Part shown: positions 39,184 through 51,965 of the stretch, one piece after another
Numbering within the stretch: the stretch's first letter is position 1
Layout: every line of letters starts with the position of its first letter
DNA from: Pyropia yezoensis
Taxonomy: Eukaryota; Rhodophyta; Bangiophyceae; Bangiales; Bangiaceae
Length of the DNA: 64,000 nt
Assembly (NCBI GenBank): GCA_009829735.1
Contig: CM020618.1
Coordinates: forward strand, 42,360,878-42,424,877
Reading direction: 5' to 3'
Made by a program: the position numbers and the translations under genes
The notes under the pieces: model-generated
Database searches by the model: none
Told to the model about the DNA's origin: nothing
What the model saw: only the letters and a program-made list of their open reading frames with translations

Positions 39184-42132
39184 TCACGAGCTCCCATTCG
39201 GCGCCTGCTCCGCCACGCCCTCCGTCACCGCCACCCCCATTGCCGCCGTCTGCTCTGCCGCTGTCGCCTCGTCGACAAGTGCGTCCATCTGCCTGAACTG
39301 CCAAGGCCACCGCACATTATACAGGAAAGGCCGCAGGTCAAACCGGTTGTCCTCTGGGGAGTAGCCCTCGGCGTGGTAGGCAGGCGTCAGGGTCGTCATC
39401 TTGTGGCGGTTGGCGGCGTAGGCAGTCCAAAAGAACTTGACCCGGGCCGCCACCTCCCGCGCAGAGGCGCCCGCCAAGAAGGAGGCACCGCCACCCCCAC
39501 CCGCGCCCCCGTCGACGCCGGCGCTGCCGCTGACGCCGGCGCGCCCGCCCGCGAGAGCCATCGCGTACGCGCGGCGGAACATGGCCACCGGCCCGCAGCG
39601 GCCGAGGGAGCGGAGGCGGCCAAAGACGCCCAGCTCCGCGTACGTGCAGCCCATGTCGGCCTCGTCGGTCTGACGGGCGGGAGCGGCCGCCCCCGCCTGC
39701 CCCTCTGGCACAGGCTCCAGCTCCGCCGTCGGCGCCGCCGCGGCCACGTCCGCGAGGGACGGATAGCCGAGCCCCCCATCCTCGACGGGGCGGGCGGCCC
39801 ACAACAGGAACGCCGCGAGGTCTGCCTTGGCCACCCCCCCAATGGGGTTGACGTCTGCCGCCGAGCAGTCGTACTTGGTCAGGTACCCGCGGAGCGCCTC
39901 ATCCACGTTGGCCGAGCCGAGGACCAGCAGCGGCCGCACAGAGCCGTCGGCGGGGCCGCCCGCCGCGCGGGTGCGCGCCCACGGCAGCAGCTGGGCCAGG
40001 AGGTAGGTGAGGACCATCCGCAACCGCGCTTGAACGTTCTGGAGTGCAATATTCTCGGCCGTCGTCCCTCCATCTGCGCGAAAGCGCGGGGTCAGCGGAG
40101 GGGGCTGCGGGGACGCCCGCCCCGCCCCTGCCCCCACTCTCACGGCCTCGGCGGCCGCCGCGGCCACCCCAAGCACCCCTGACACCGCCTCTACTGCTGC
40201 CGTGACCACCGCAGAGATGTCTACGCCCACATGGTAGGCACCCACATCCGACGCCACCGCCGCCGCCCGCTCTCTCGTCTCTGTCGACGACGCGCGCGCG
40301 GATGCCATGTACGCCGTGTGCAGAAGTGCCCGCGATAGCACCTTTGGGTCAGTCGGGGTGGGTGCCCCGGCAGGCAGCCGCAGCAGCCGCCGCACGTCGG
40401 CGGCAACGACCCCACAGGGCGCCTCTGCCGCGGCAGTGGTGGCCATCTGGCACATGGCACCGACAATGGCGGCGGTGGCGGCACTGTCGGCGCCGCCCGA
40501 CAGGGGCAGCATGTACCCCGATGCGCCCGACCGACGGAGGTAGTCCCATAGCCAGCACGCAGGGCCGCGGCCAATTTCCTCTTCCACCGCCTCGGGGGGG
40601 GGCGTCTGGGGGGCGGCGAGCGTCAGCCCGCGCCGTCGCGCGTCCGCGTCTGACAACGTAAGCGTAAAGTCGTCACCTACGTGCGGCGGCTGGTCCTTGC
40701 CCTCCCCAGCTTCCCCACGAGGCAGGCGCAGCTCCGTGGTCGTAACTGTTAGCAGCGGCGGCAGCGCCACCGATGGCAACGATGCCTGCACCGCACACGA
40801 AGCACGGCCGAGGCGGGTGGCGACCACCTCGGCCACGTCCACCGCCGCCACCGCCAGCCGCACGTCCTCCCCGATCCCAAAGTGCGGGTCCGTGGCGCCC
40901 GCTACCAAGTGGCCATTCACGGCCACCAGCGCCCCCCCATCATAGTACAGCCGCCCCCCGTCGCAGCCGCGTTGGTTAGCATATGCGTACACCCCCCCCG
41001 TCTTGGCAGTGGCGCCCCGGAGGAGCTCCAGGCGGCGGGCCATCTTGCGGAGCTCATGGTGGGAGCCACTACCGTTGCCAATGAGGTGTACGCCCAGGGC
41101 GGCGTAGGCAATGTGCGGCGCCTGCGGTGTCCACAGCTCCTCGCACGCCTCGCACGCCACCACCACGCCGCCGGGCATGGCCAGGGCGGCGTCGCCAATG
41201 GGCGCACTCGCCTGGCCCGTCAGCACCGTCACACACGGCGGCAGCGCGTACTCCTCGAGCGGCCGCTCCCTCGGCGTCCAGGCGCGAAAGTAGCGGGCCT
41301 CACGGTAGTTGCCGTCGCCGGCAAGTGCCATCTTGGGCCGCACCAGCAGCACCCGCCTGTTGGCCAGCAGCACCCGCGCGTTGTACGCGACCCCCCGATG
41401 GAGGACGGGGGCGCCCACGTCCACCAGCAGCCCGTCGGTGTGACCCGACGCCACCAACGACGCGACCGCCTCCCAAGAGTGTGCAAACGTGTCTGGCTCA
41501 AGGAAATGGTCCTCACACCCATACCCCGGGATTTCGAGCTCCGGGCCCAGACGGTAGGTTGCATGCGCGTCGCGCGCCGCGTCAATCGACGCACGGACAC
41601 GCGCTAGATTGCCAGTAAAGTCCATAGCCCACTGGGAAGAGAAAGGAACAAACGGAAGGGACAACGGCGGCGGGGGGAGAATCGCGCAGCAGCGGCCATG
41701 ACAAGCGGGTACGCGTCAATGGAAGGGACGGGGGATACGGCCGCGGAGAGTCGCGCCGCACACCGACGACCACGAGTGCGACGGCCCGCCGAGGTCGGGG
41801 CGACCGCAGGCAGGACGGAGCCAGGCCGGCGTCAGCGTGTCGGTCATGCCAAGTGCGTCGGGGGGGTCTGCCTACAGAGGACGAAGCCGCCGACGGTACC
41901 GACCTCCACCACGCCGAGAAGCGTGGAGGATACCAGGAAGGTTGGAAGACAGCCCTCAGACAAGGCAAGGAGCTCCCCCAAAAAACAATAAAAATGGGGT
42001 CTACGGGAAGCCGGAAGTGGAGGACAGTATTCCAGGGCTATAGTTTGACGTGAGCAACCAGTGCCACGCGGGTCGACGCAACAGCAAGCCTACCTGGTTG
42101 AGCGTGCATGTTGCAACGACCACCACCCCCAT
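39184..42132 (-). CDS. NADSYN1: Glutamine-dependent NAD synthetase, two exons
   Basis: Makes NAD from deamido-NAD, ATP and glutamine, the last step of NAD synthesis in the cytosol. Exon 1 is 42132-42094, only 13 codons (MGVVVVATCTLNQ); the 462-bp intron is GTAGGC...CCCAG; exon 2 is 41631-39184, beginning WAMDFTGN. The joined start matches the family N-terminus (ATCxLNQWAxDFxGN), whereas reading straight through the intron does not. Of 828 residues, the glutaminase domain has E44 (GPELEIPGYG), K113 (LLVRPKMALAG) and C176 (ACEELWTPQ), nearly the numbering of human NADSYN1. The synthetase domain has the ATP loop MLPLSGGADSAATAA, GTTAENIALQNVQARLRM and TKYDCSAADVNPIGG. Length is slightly above family average because of Ala/Gly inserts. 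Confidence 0.95.
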
Positions 42133-44647
42133 GGCGCCGACAGAGCCGGCACCGACGGCCACGACGCGGGCGGCGGCGGCAGCGAGAGGAGGCGGGTATG
42201 GCCGGGGCGGTGCGGTGCGGAGAGTCGGCCACGACGATCACATCCCGCACACCCTTGGGGGCCGTGTAGGAGCCGGGCCCGAACCTCGGCAATTCCATCT
42301 CCTTTCTGGCTCAGTCATCGTGGCGCTCAACCCAATGCATCGACAGATCGTGCATCCGGAATTTGATGGCGCGCGGGTGGCGGCGGCACGTCGCCACTTC
42401 AACCAGCCAATGGTGTGGCGCAGGCGACAGTCAATTAATCTGCACGGCCACACTGGGCGGCAGCCCGACACCCAGGTCGCGTACAAAGGACACCAGCCCC
42501 CACCGCTGCTTCCCTCCGTACAACACCACCTCCACCACCACCCCCCCACCTCTTCCTCCAACCCCCCCCCCCCCAATCCCCCCGTTCTACCGCCAGAGCC
42601 GTGCCCAGGGCCCTGCGGGGTGATGACGTCCACCGCTTGGCGCTTGGCACGCCGCCTGGCGGGCGGGGTGCCAAGCCCCTCCACCGGCAGTGCACAGCCA
42701 GCGGCCGCCACCCTGGAGGTCTGCCCGCTGCACGCCCCCCCCCCCAACCTCCCCCGCGCACACCCGTGTCGGCGCCCGTGGCGAAGCAGCGCCTTCTCCC
42801 CCCCCCCCCCCTGGTAGCTGACACGTCCCTGCTGGTGGGGGCGGGTTGGGGCGGGGGGCGGGTGGGGGATCACTCTGATGGTCGGGGTGACCCAGTCCCC
42901 CCTTCACCCTCCCCACCCTCTCTGCTCCTCGACAGTGTGTAATCCACTTTTTTTTTTTTGTGGGCCGCCTTCCCCCCCCTCCCGCCCCCCCACCCAACCT
43001 CCCGAATTCTCATCTGGCCCCCACGCCCGTCACCACCACCACCGGTGGTTGGGTGGTGGCGCTCGACGCCACCACCGACGGCGGCAACGGCGGCGGCGGC
43101 GGCGGCGGCGGCGGCGTGGCTGGGTCCGTGTGTGGGGGGGGGGCGATAAACGCGGCGGACGGGGTGGGGTGGGGAGGGCGTCGAATTCTTGTGCAGCCGC
43201 ATCCCGCCTCCTAACACCCCCCTCCCCCGCCCCTCCTCGCCGCCCCTGCGTGCAGCTTCATTCCTCTCAAGTGGACCAGCACGCCTGCTGCTTCCCTTTG
43301 ATTTCCCCTTGCGTGCACGCGCGCGACACCGTGGCCATGGATGCGGGCGGGACCCTTTCCGCCCCGCCTCCTCGCTTTGCGGAGCGCGAGCGCGTGCCGC
43401 CGCCGGGCGGGCGCGCGCCGCCCCCTCAGAGTCGTCGACGCCCGCCTGCGCGCGGGGCGCTACGGAAAGTGAGCGCGAGCGCAGTCGGCGGGGGTGAGGG
43501 GAGGCGCTGAATTTCGGTACGGCTCGAACTCCTCCTTCTCCCACCCCCCCCCATCGCACCCCCTCGCCCTCACACATCTGCTGGCGGTAACGTCGGCTGC
43601 GGCGGCACCGGCGGCGGCACCGGCGGCAGCAGTGGTGACGACGCCGGTGGCAGCGGCAGTAGCGTGGGTTCGAGGTGCCCCCTCTGCCGGGTGGGACGCC
43701 GCGCGCACGGCCAGGCCCCGCAACGTCAGTGACACGGGGGAGGTGGGCCGGGGGGGAGGGGGGGGGGGGGACGTGACGTTGTTGCCGTCGTCACCCCCTA
43801 CGTGTGGTTGCCGACGCCTGCGGCAGCGTATGTGGCCCCTTGGGCCATAGGCGGTCGGCTAGTTGGGGCCGTCTCAGCAGTGGGGGGGGGAGCGTGGGGG
43901 GGACCGACGACGCGCACGCAATCTGCCAGGCGAGCTGCTCCGCCGCGGCATCGCCCCGCAGACAGGCGGCGGTGCCAATCCCCAGTCAGGTGTCTGCCGG
44001 GGGTGTGGACGGCGGCCGTGGTCGGCGGCACTGCCATTGAGAGGGGGGCGAGCCACGTGCTCGCCGCGGCCATCCGTTGCCCATTGGCCGTCGCGTGCTG
44101 TTGGGTCAGGGGTGGGGTCGGCCGCGGGACGGGGTGGGGCGAAGGACGGGGAGGACAGGGTTGGCCCGTCATAAGCCCCTCCCCGCGAGGGGGGTCGGTG
44201 GCCGGCGTTAACCGGCGGCACCTCCTGCGGCACCTCGCGTTTGGGTTGCGTTTCCACGCTCCTGCCCGCGACGTCGGCGCCGCCGCCGTCTCTTCTTCTT
44301 TCTGGGTGTTGTAGCGCCCGCCGCCGCTCCGCCTCCTCGTTCACCACTATCCCTCTTCCCGCCGCACCATCTCTGGCCCGTGCCGAGCGGCTGGACCCCC
44401 ACGGCCGTCCCTCTACCAACTGGGCCGCCCTCGCCACTGCTTGGCAGCGTGGACCGAGTTGGCCGAGAGGGGACTTCCGTTGGTGGACGTTGCGGCCGTC
44501 GGCGTGTTGCCAGCCTTGTTGGACCAGACCCGTAGCGGCTCGCGACGTGCCACCGGAGAGTGGGCGCGGCACCCGACGGGTGGTGGCGTACCTGGCGGCC
44601 CGTGGCGCCCTGGGTGTGGCCCCGTCCGTCTCCCCCACCCCCTTACG
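42133..44647. other. 2.5 kb upstream region of two divergent genes
   Basis: Must contain the promoters of NAD synthetase and of the kinase. A short plus-strand frame from ATG 43336 (MDAGGTLSAPPPRFAERER..., about 58 codons) meets a GTGAGC donor-like site at about 43469 and could be a first exon; a minus-strand frame at 43460-43735 overlaps it. Neither can be supported. C and G homopolymers at 42565, 42800, 42950 and 43760. Confidence 0.4.
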
Positions 44648-46281
44648 ATGCCCGTTCGGGTGGGCCCCTACACCCTCTCCACCACCCTTGGCAAGGGAAA
44701 CTATGGGGTGGTCAAACTGGGCCGCCATGAGCGGAGCGGTGAGGAGTTTGCGGTCAAGGTGGTGGAGAAGCGGGTGCTCGAGGACGACCTGCCGGTGAAC
44801 ATGGACATCCGCCGCGAGATGAGCATCCTCCGCGCGCTGTGCCACCCCAACATTGTAGCTCTCACTGAGGTGATGGTGTCCAAGTCCAAGGTGTACCTGG
44901 TGATGGAGCTGGCGCGGGGAGGGGACTTTTTTCAGCTCGTCAGTGCGACGGGCCGGCTCGGCGAGGGCCTCAGTCGCCGCTACTTTCGGCAGCTCATCGC
45001 CGCGGTGCACCACTGCCACACGCGGGGGGTATTTCACCGGGATATCAAGGTACGTGGTGACGTGCAATCGAGGGGGGGGAGCGTGAGCGAGTTGTGTGGC
45101 CGATTGGTGTGGGCACACGGGCGGCAGTCACTGCGGTGTGGCAGCAGCAGCTGGGGGGCAGTGCGGCCATGAGCAAGCGGTGCTCTACGCGGGCCGTTCA
45201 TTCCCCTACTACCGTGGCGCCTCTGAGCGCTCTGTCCAATACACAGTCCAGCGGCTGACGGTTGCCCCCGTGCTCTTTCTCCTTGTTTCCTGCCTGTCTT
45301 GTCATGCGCTCTCCTTCTCTTCTCCATGATTTCCCTCGGCAGCCAGAAAACCTCTTGCTATCCGCGTCGGGCGACCTCAAAGTCACCGACTTTGGCTTCT
45401 CCGCGATGGTGGACCACGGCGCCGCCCTCCTCCGCACCAACTGTGGGTCCCCTCACTACTGCGCGCCCGAGGTGTGGAACGGCACTGCGGCCCGCGCGGG
45501 CGGCTACGACGGCGCCGCCGCGGATGCGTTCAGCTGCGGCGTCGTCCTTTTTGTGCTTCTTGCCGGCGGTCAGCCATTTTATGACGCTGACGAGGAGGCG
45601 CTGCTGGCCAAGGTCAACCGCTGTGCCGTCGACTACCCGTCGTGGTTTTCCGCCGACGCGGTCGACCTGCTGCGGTCGCTGCTGGTGCGAAACCCAGCGG
45701 AGCGGGCGACGCTCCCGGCCATCCTCTGTCACCCGTGGATGCTCGCTGGGAGGGACGACGACGACGACGTCGACGTCGACGGCGTCAGCGCAGACGGCAT
45801 GGCCGACATGGGCGACACGCTTCCGCGGCGGCCACGACCCGTGGCGGGAGTCGCGGCTGCCAAGCGCGCCGTCACCACCGCGGCAGCAGCGGCGGCAAAT
45901 ACGGCGGCGGCGGCGGCGGCGGCAGCGGCAGCGGGCGCGGTGCCGTCGCCCCCCCGGTGTGCGCCATGGCCCGGGGCCGTCCCGGCCGCGGGCGCGCGTG
46001 CCACGACGACCGGCGGCGGCGGTGGCCGCCGCGGGGGGGTACCCCTGTCACCCATCTATGTCGACGGTGGCGGCGGTGGCGGCGGCGGTGTCGGTGGCGG
46101 CAAGGCGGGTATCTCTCCGCTGCCCGTGCGGGTGTCCCCCCAGTCGGTGCTGCTGTCGTCGCCGCAACGATTGGGGGAGCCTGGCGGGGAGGGGAGGGGG
46201 AGGGGGGGGGATGTGGGAGAGGTTGGCGTGGGAAGGGTGCGAGGAGGGGGGGAGCGGCCCTTTGACGCGTTCCTCAGATGA
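44648..46281 (+). CDS. SNF1/AMPK-like (CAMKL) Ser/Thr kinase, two exons
   Basis: Exon 1 is 44648-45049 and exon 2 is 45343-46281; the 293-bp intron (GTACGT...CGGCAG, phase 0) splits HRDIK from PENLLL in the catalytic loop. The 446-residue protein has the glycine loop GKGNYGVV, K38 (EFAVKVVEK), HRDIKPENL with D132, DFG (D150), an activation loop LLRTNCGSPHYCAPEV whose threonine T166 corresponds to the LKB1-type site of AMPK, then DAFSCGVVLFVLLAGGQPF. The kinase domain ends at about 268 with HPWML. The remaining 180 residues are Ala/Gly-rich with no CIPK NAF, UBA or KA1 motif visible. The start immediately before the kinase fold is chosen; an in-frame ATG at 44441 would add a tail of unlikely composition. 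Confidence 0.9.
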
Positions 46282-46525
46282 TAAAAGGGGGTGGGTGAGC
46301 GCCGTGCATATTTATACAAGGTGACGTGATAGGACCAACATAGCCGCCTGCCAGGTCTCAGGCGGCTGCGATGCTCGGCCGTCTGCACCACCGCAGGCGT
46401 GGTCGTCACTCAGCTTTCCCCATGCGCGCGCGCAAGCACAACCAGAGGGTGGCCGCCCATGCCCTTCGCCCCGCAGTCACACCGCCATCGGCAGCCCCCC
46501 GAACCTGCGTCCTGCCCCCCCCATG

Positions 46526-47382
46526 TTACAAGGCGTCAAGCAGCAGCGTGTTCGCACCACGCCCGCTCACCCCCCCCCCCAGCAAGCGCCACGCCTCGGC
46601 CACCACCGCGGCCCGCCGCGCAACCGCGGCGGCGCCACCCTCTCCCGGTGGGGCGGGTAGCCGCCCCGAAAACGGCACCACGTCCGCCTCGCCGTCGCCG
46701 CTGCCGTCGCCGCTGCCGTCGCCGCCGCCGACGCCGCTGCCCGCGGGGAGGCGGAAGAAGCCACGAACGGGCTCACCACCGCCGTCGCCGTCATTGGCGT
46801 CATCGTCGGGGTCCTCCAGGAAGGTCACCCCCGACACGTTGACCAGCACATCCAGCATCGCTGCCGCCTTGCGTACCGCCGGCGGCACCGCCACCGGCGG
46901 CACCGCCCCCCCCCCCCCGCCGTCTCCCCCTCTGCAGACAGCGCACACCCCAGCGCCCGCCGCCGCTCCGCCGCCGCCGCCCGTCGGGCGGCCGCCCGCT
47001 CCCCCCTGGCAGTCAACGCGGCCGCCTCATCCCCGTCGGCAACGAGCGCGTCGACGGCACGGCGCTTGGCCGCCGCCGCCGCGGCAACCGCCCCCCGGTG
47101 GGCGGCCGGCGACGACGGGCGGCGGGCGGCCGCGGCGGTCGCCGCCGCCACCGCCGCCGCCGCCGCGTCGACGGCCGCACGAACGGCGGCGACGCGGTCG
47201 GCGCGGCGGCGGGCAAGGCGCGCGGCGGCGGCGGTGGCGGCGGCCGCGGCGGTGGCATCGGCGGTGGGGGGGAGGGCGGCCGTGACGGCGGCGGTGAGGG
47301 TGGCGGGGAGGGCGGTGAGAGCGGGGGGGACCCCGCCGGGGGGGGCAGACCCGGAGGGGGAGGGGGGTGGCCAGTTGCCGCT

Positions 47383-47434
<52 letters not shown>

Positions 47435-47850
47435 ACACCGCCGCCGACACCGCCGCCGACGCCGCCAGAGCCGATGCCGTCGCCATGAAGGCCGCCATCG
47501 GCGGCCGCCCCGCGCGCCGGCCGTGACGTCATGGTAGGGCCCAGCGCGTGGGTGGCCGCGGCAGCTTTGGCGGTGGAGGTGGCGGTGGTGGCGGTGGCGG
47601 TGGCGGTGGCGGTGGCGGGGGCGTCAGCCGTCACGGCGGCACGGCCGTGCGTGGCGACCCAGCTCGCGACGCGGTCGGCCGGCAGCGGCACGCGCGCGTG
47701 GGCGGCGGCCGCGGCGGCGGCGGCGGCGGCGGGCGGCGGCGGCGGTGGACCTCGGCCGGTACCACCACGGCTAGACCGGGGGGGCGGCAGCGGCGGCAGG
47801 CCGGCGCCACGGCGAGCGGCCACGGTCGGCCGGCGGGGTGGCAGGTGCAT
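46526..47850 (-). CDS. Unknown Ala-rich protein, frame break in C run
   Basis: From ATG 47850 (MHLPPRRPTVAARRGAG), just after a C run in the leader, the minus strand encodes a Pro/Ala-rich N-terminus, a glycine tract and an alanine/arginine-rich, probably helical stretch (AKRRAVDALVADGDEAAALT, ERAAARRAAAAERRRALGC). At the C13 run 46906-46918 the frame ends meaningfully, while another frame goes on with VRKAAAMLDVLVNVSGVTFL, EDPDDDANDGD and RAAVVAEAWRLLGGG to a stop at 46526. One missing C, or two extra, would join them into one protein of about 441 residues. I do not recognise the family. The last part has ordinary composition and is the best evidence that the gene is real. Confidence 0.5.
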
Positions 47851-50800
47851 GGCCGTGGGGGGGGGGGGGAGGGGAGGTCGTCCGAGGCGGGGAGGGGTCG
47901 GCAGCGTGACGGACGAGGCGCGGCGAGCGGCCGTGCGGGCCGACGCGTCGGCGATTATTCGCGGCAGGAGGGGCACTGCGAGCGGCGAGCGGCGGGGCTT
48001 GGCGGCAGCGGTGGCCCCGCGGGGCGCCGTGGAGCGAAGCACCGAGCCAGACAGCGCACCCCCGCCCCACCCCCCGCGTGCGAGAGGGGTGCTCTCGAAG
48101 GTGACGCGCGCCAAGCGGTTTGCGTCCGAGACGGCACCGCTGTTTGAACATTCAAAACATTCAAACCGAGATGAGTGGCACGCGATTGGTACACGTGGTT
48201 GGATTGGAAATGACGTGAGGGGGCCCGTGGGCAGGAGCACGTGCCTCACAGACCCGCCTCGTCGACGTCTCGGGATCGAGATATCTGACACATAGTTCTT
48301 ACACGTGGCAATGAAGCGGACGATGTGGTGCTGTCAGGGCCCGGCAGCTATGCGCTTGGCGGCGCACGGGCGTGGTGGGTGGCCTTTCATCAAAATGCAC
48401 GGTGCGTGCTGGGTGCCGCACAACGGCGGGCAGTCCCCGCGTATCCATTTTGCTTACCGTAAAGGTCTGCGGTGTCTGCCGTCGCGGGCAGTCCATCGAT
48501 ACGTACCGTTTTTCTCGATTGCCCTGCGTTGGAAATACAAAGCATGGATACGAGTGTATCCTCGGCCTCGAGTATCTTACGTGTCATGAAGTATGAGCCA
48601 GGTATGAACTGAACAAACAGGTGTGACTATGACTACCTACCTTTAGGTATGTCCTCTCACAGAGCGCTTCACCGCGTGCGCTGTTTAAGCGCACGGCCGG
48701 TCTGCAGGCGTGCTGCCAACGTTCAGCCGTAGATTTGCAGCGTCGCTGCCGCAGGGCGCGCACCCCCTGCGCCGCCCGGAACCCCTCCCCCGACGTGGCT
48801 GTCCCCCACGCGCTATGGAGGGGACACCCGCGCAGACGGAAAAAAGACCGCCTCGACGGGTGGGGAGCCGCAGCGGCTCTGCGGCGTCTTGGGGTTGCGC
48901 CCCGCCAAGAAGGGGCACGCTCCCCACTTGCAACAGCGGTCCGCCGTGGGAGCGAGCCCTTTTCGTTTCCACGTGGGGGGGGCACCGTGAGTGCCAGAGT
49001 GGCAGGTAGCAAGAGGCACCCGCTCAGTCCTTTTGACCGAGACGTTTCCCGATTTTGGGTGTTGTGGGGACAGGAACGGGTAATGTAGGGGGGGGGGGGG
49101 TGGTGGTGGGGGACACCCGGTCATGGGGAGCCGATACGGTCGGGGAGGGGGGGGCGGGGAGAGACGGTCGGGTGGCCTGCAGGTGAAGAAGATACGCGCA
49201 ACCGGCCATGTGCACTGGCCTGTCTTGTCCATTGGGGGGATGGCCACAAAGGGCGCTGCACCCCGAGGCGGATGGGTGGGGGGGGTCGCCTTGGGGATGC
49301 CGCACCGTGCCCTCCTGCAGCTGTCGCACCCTCTGGGTGGGTGGTGTCGCTCTATGGACGGGCGGGCAGGCGGGTGGCGCGACCGCCGCTGCGGGTGGGC
49401 GATGCGGGCGTTGCGGTCGTGGCCTCCACGCCCTGCGCCCAACCCGGTGCGCCCTCTGCAGGGTGCGTGTTTCAAACCCAAACCGCACGGGAGACCCAGG
49501 TGCGTACACCGGCGTACGCAGAGCGCGTATCGATGGACGGTAACGAAATACCATAGGGACGCGGGGCGGGTGCGGGCGCCGTGGATAGATAGACAGATAG
49601 ATTGCCAATCTGCCGCCCCACCGAAACGGACGTCAAATTCCGCAAGGCGGCCACCCCCCCCCCACTTTGTCCTTTAGACTGAACTTCCGCGCCAGGACCC
49701 AAAGTGCCCATAGATCCCACGATCCATCAGATAGATACGTCCATGACCAGCAGTCCATCGTCAGCCACCCACCAACCCCCCTCCTGCTCTGCAAGGCGCC
49801 CGCTCCCCACACCCCCCCCCCACCTCTCCTCTCCCGTTGGACCCAAACAACAACAGACAGACACCCCCCTCACCCCCCCCCCCCCCTCACCCCCCCCCCC
49901 CACCACCCCCCCCCCCCACCCCCCCCCCGCCCACCAGTAGTGACCGCGCACCAACCCGCCCGTTCTCTACCCCACCCCCACCCCCCCCCCCCCACCCCCC
50001 CCCCCCGCCAACGCAGACACCCCGCCACGCCTCCTGGCGAGAAAAAAACCCCCCCCCAAAAAAAACAGACGCTCCACCTGGTGGAAGCGCGGCGTCGACG
50101 AAAACGGGCCAAAAAAAAAAAAAAAAAAAAACAGAAAACGGCAGCCGCTGCCAACGACCGACGGCAGACGCGGCAGGGAGGGGTCTAGAGCGGGTAGCTA
50201 GGGGGGGGGGGGGGAAAGGTCCCTCGGGCTGCCACGGCCGGCGGCGACCCCTCCCCCCCACCCTCCGCCGCCGCCTCCCCCCCCCCCCGCCTGTCCCCCC
50301 CCCCCCCCCCCCCAAAAGCCCCCGTTCCCCCTCCTCTCCGTGCCACGCGCCGTTCCAACGGCCGAGGCGTAGGGGGGGGGGTGGGGGGGTGGGCCGTGTC
50401 GGCTGCCTTCCCCCCCCCCCCTCCCTCCCCCCACCCGCCCCTTGCCGTCTCTGCGCCCTCCCAGTGCTACCCCCCTCCTTTTCCCCCCCCCCAAGGCGTG
50501 ACGACGGTGCCTACCGCACACGCAGCCCCCCCCCCCCCCCTCCCCCCTCCCCCCTCCCCCCCCCCCCCCCCCCTGCCCGCGCTGACCGTCCTCTGGCTGC
50601 CGGTCGGGCCGGCTGGCCGACTGTCGTGGCCTGGCCGCCTGGCCGCCGCCGCCGCCGCCGCTGCCGCCGCCGCCGCCGCCACCACCGCCCGCTGCTGCCT
50701 GCTGCCGCCGCTGCCGCCCTGCTGCACCAGCTGCCGTCGTTGCCGCCGCCGCCGCCGCTGCTGCCGCCAGATGCCACCCAGATGTTGCCGGTCGCCCCCG

Positions 50801-51965
50801 CCCGCCGCGGCGGTCGAGGAATAGGGACGACGGCTGCTGTCACTCCCGACCGCCGCCGGGCGGGTGGCGCCTTTTGCCGAGGGCGGCCGGCTGGCCGGCC
50901 GGCCGGGTGTACCGCGGGTGGGGGGGGGGGGGGGGGGGGGGGGAGAGGGCTTCCACGCAACTGACGGTGGGGGAGGGGGTGGGGGGGGGGGGTGGGAGGG
51001 AGGGGGCGCCGCGGGCGGGGCGGCACAGCGGCGGCGACTCGGGCGCGTGGGCCCACCCTCCCCCCCGACCAGACAGCCGGCTCCTCGCCCGCCCGCGCAC
51101 CGCCCCGCCCGCCCCAACACGCAAGCCCCTTCCCCTTGCCCCCACACGGGTGGGGGTCCACCCTCCCCCCCCGCCTCCCCCCCGCCCCCCCCCCGCTCCC
51201 ACGCCGGCGCCCGTCACCTCGCCTGCCCCGCGTCGCGACCCGCCCGGCCGCCCGCCCGGCCCCGTCCCGCCGCCGGCCCCATCCGTCCCCTCCCCACCCG
51301 CACCCGCACCCCCCCCCCCGCCCCCCCCCCTCCGCACGCACGCCCCCCCTGCCGTCCTCACTGCCTGCCGCTGGTACCCACCCACCCGCGGGGGCTCACC
51401 CCCCGCGGGCGGCGGGCGGCCCGCGCGGCCACCCCGCGGACGCCACCGCCCGGTGGCCGCCCGGTGCGGGGCGACGCACCGGCGTTGCGGCGCCCCCGCT
51501 GGCGGCCCGTACCGGTGGTCCCCGCTGCCGCCGCTGCCGCCCCGCCGCCCCGCAGCCTGCAGCCCGCCCGCCGCTGCTGCTGCCGCCGCTGCTGCTGCCG
51601 CCGCCGCCGCTGCTGCTGGCGGGGGCCATCAAACGGTTGGCGGGGCCACGCGGCTGCCCGGTGGCCCTCCCCCGTCTCCCCCCCTCCCTCCCTCCTCCCG
51701 TCTTCCCCGCCCCTCTATCTTGGGCATCTCCAGTCGCTGGGGCCACGAGAGTGACCGCCGCGCTCCCCGCCCTCTGCCCCTCCCTGCTTTGACGAGCCGA
51801 CGACGTCGTCGTCTACCTCCTCCCTCTCCCCCCCCACCCCCCCTCGTCCTCTCCCTTTCACCAACGCCCGCTTTTCTTCACGCCCCCCACCTTCCCCCTC
51901 TGTTTTCTTCCGTGGTCCGCCGCTCAGATTGGTCGGCACGCCCCCCCCCCCTCCACCCCGCCGCC
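47851..51965. other. 4.1 kb region without a supported gene
   Basis: Upstream DNA of two divergent genes. 48100-48700 has lower GC, with short repeats such as AACATTCAAA, but no frame with a family motif. 49790-50600 is a C-rich desert: dozens of C runs of 7-18 bases, two A runs (50062-50070, 50110-50130). 50640-50800 and 51530-51630 are CCG/CTG triplet-rich; 50920-50945 is a G run. Confidence 0.45.

Noticed and set aside
41632-41664. NAD synthetase start at 41664
   Set aside because: It reads through the end of an intron; the spliced first exon at 42132-42094 restores the conserved N-terminus.
43336-43510. Short gene starting MDAGGTLS
   Set aside because: A possible donor follows, but no second exon could be joined with confidence and an opposite-strand frame overlaps.
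47066-48295. Plus-strand frames with alanine runs
   Set aside because: They are the mirror image of the 47850 gene's Ala/Gly tracts; the minus strand has the leader C run and the ordinary-composition C-terminus.
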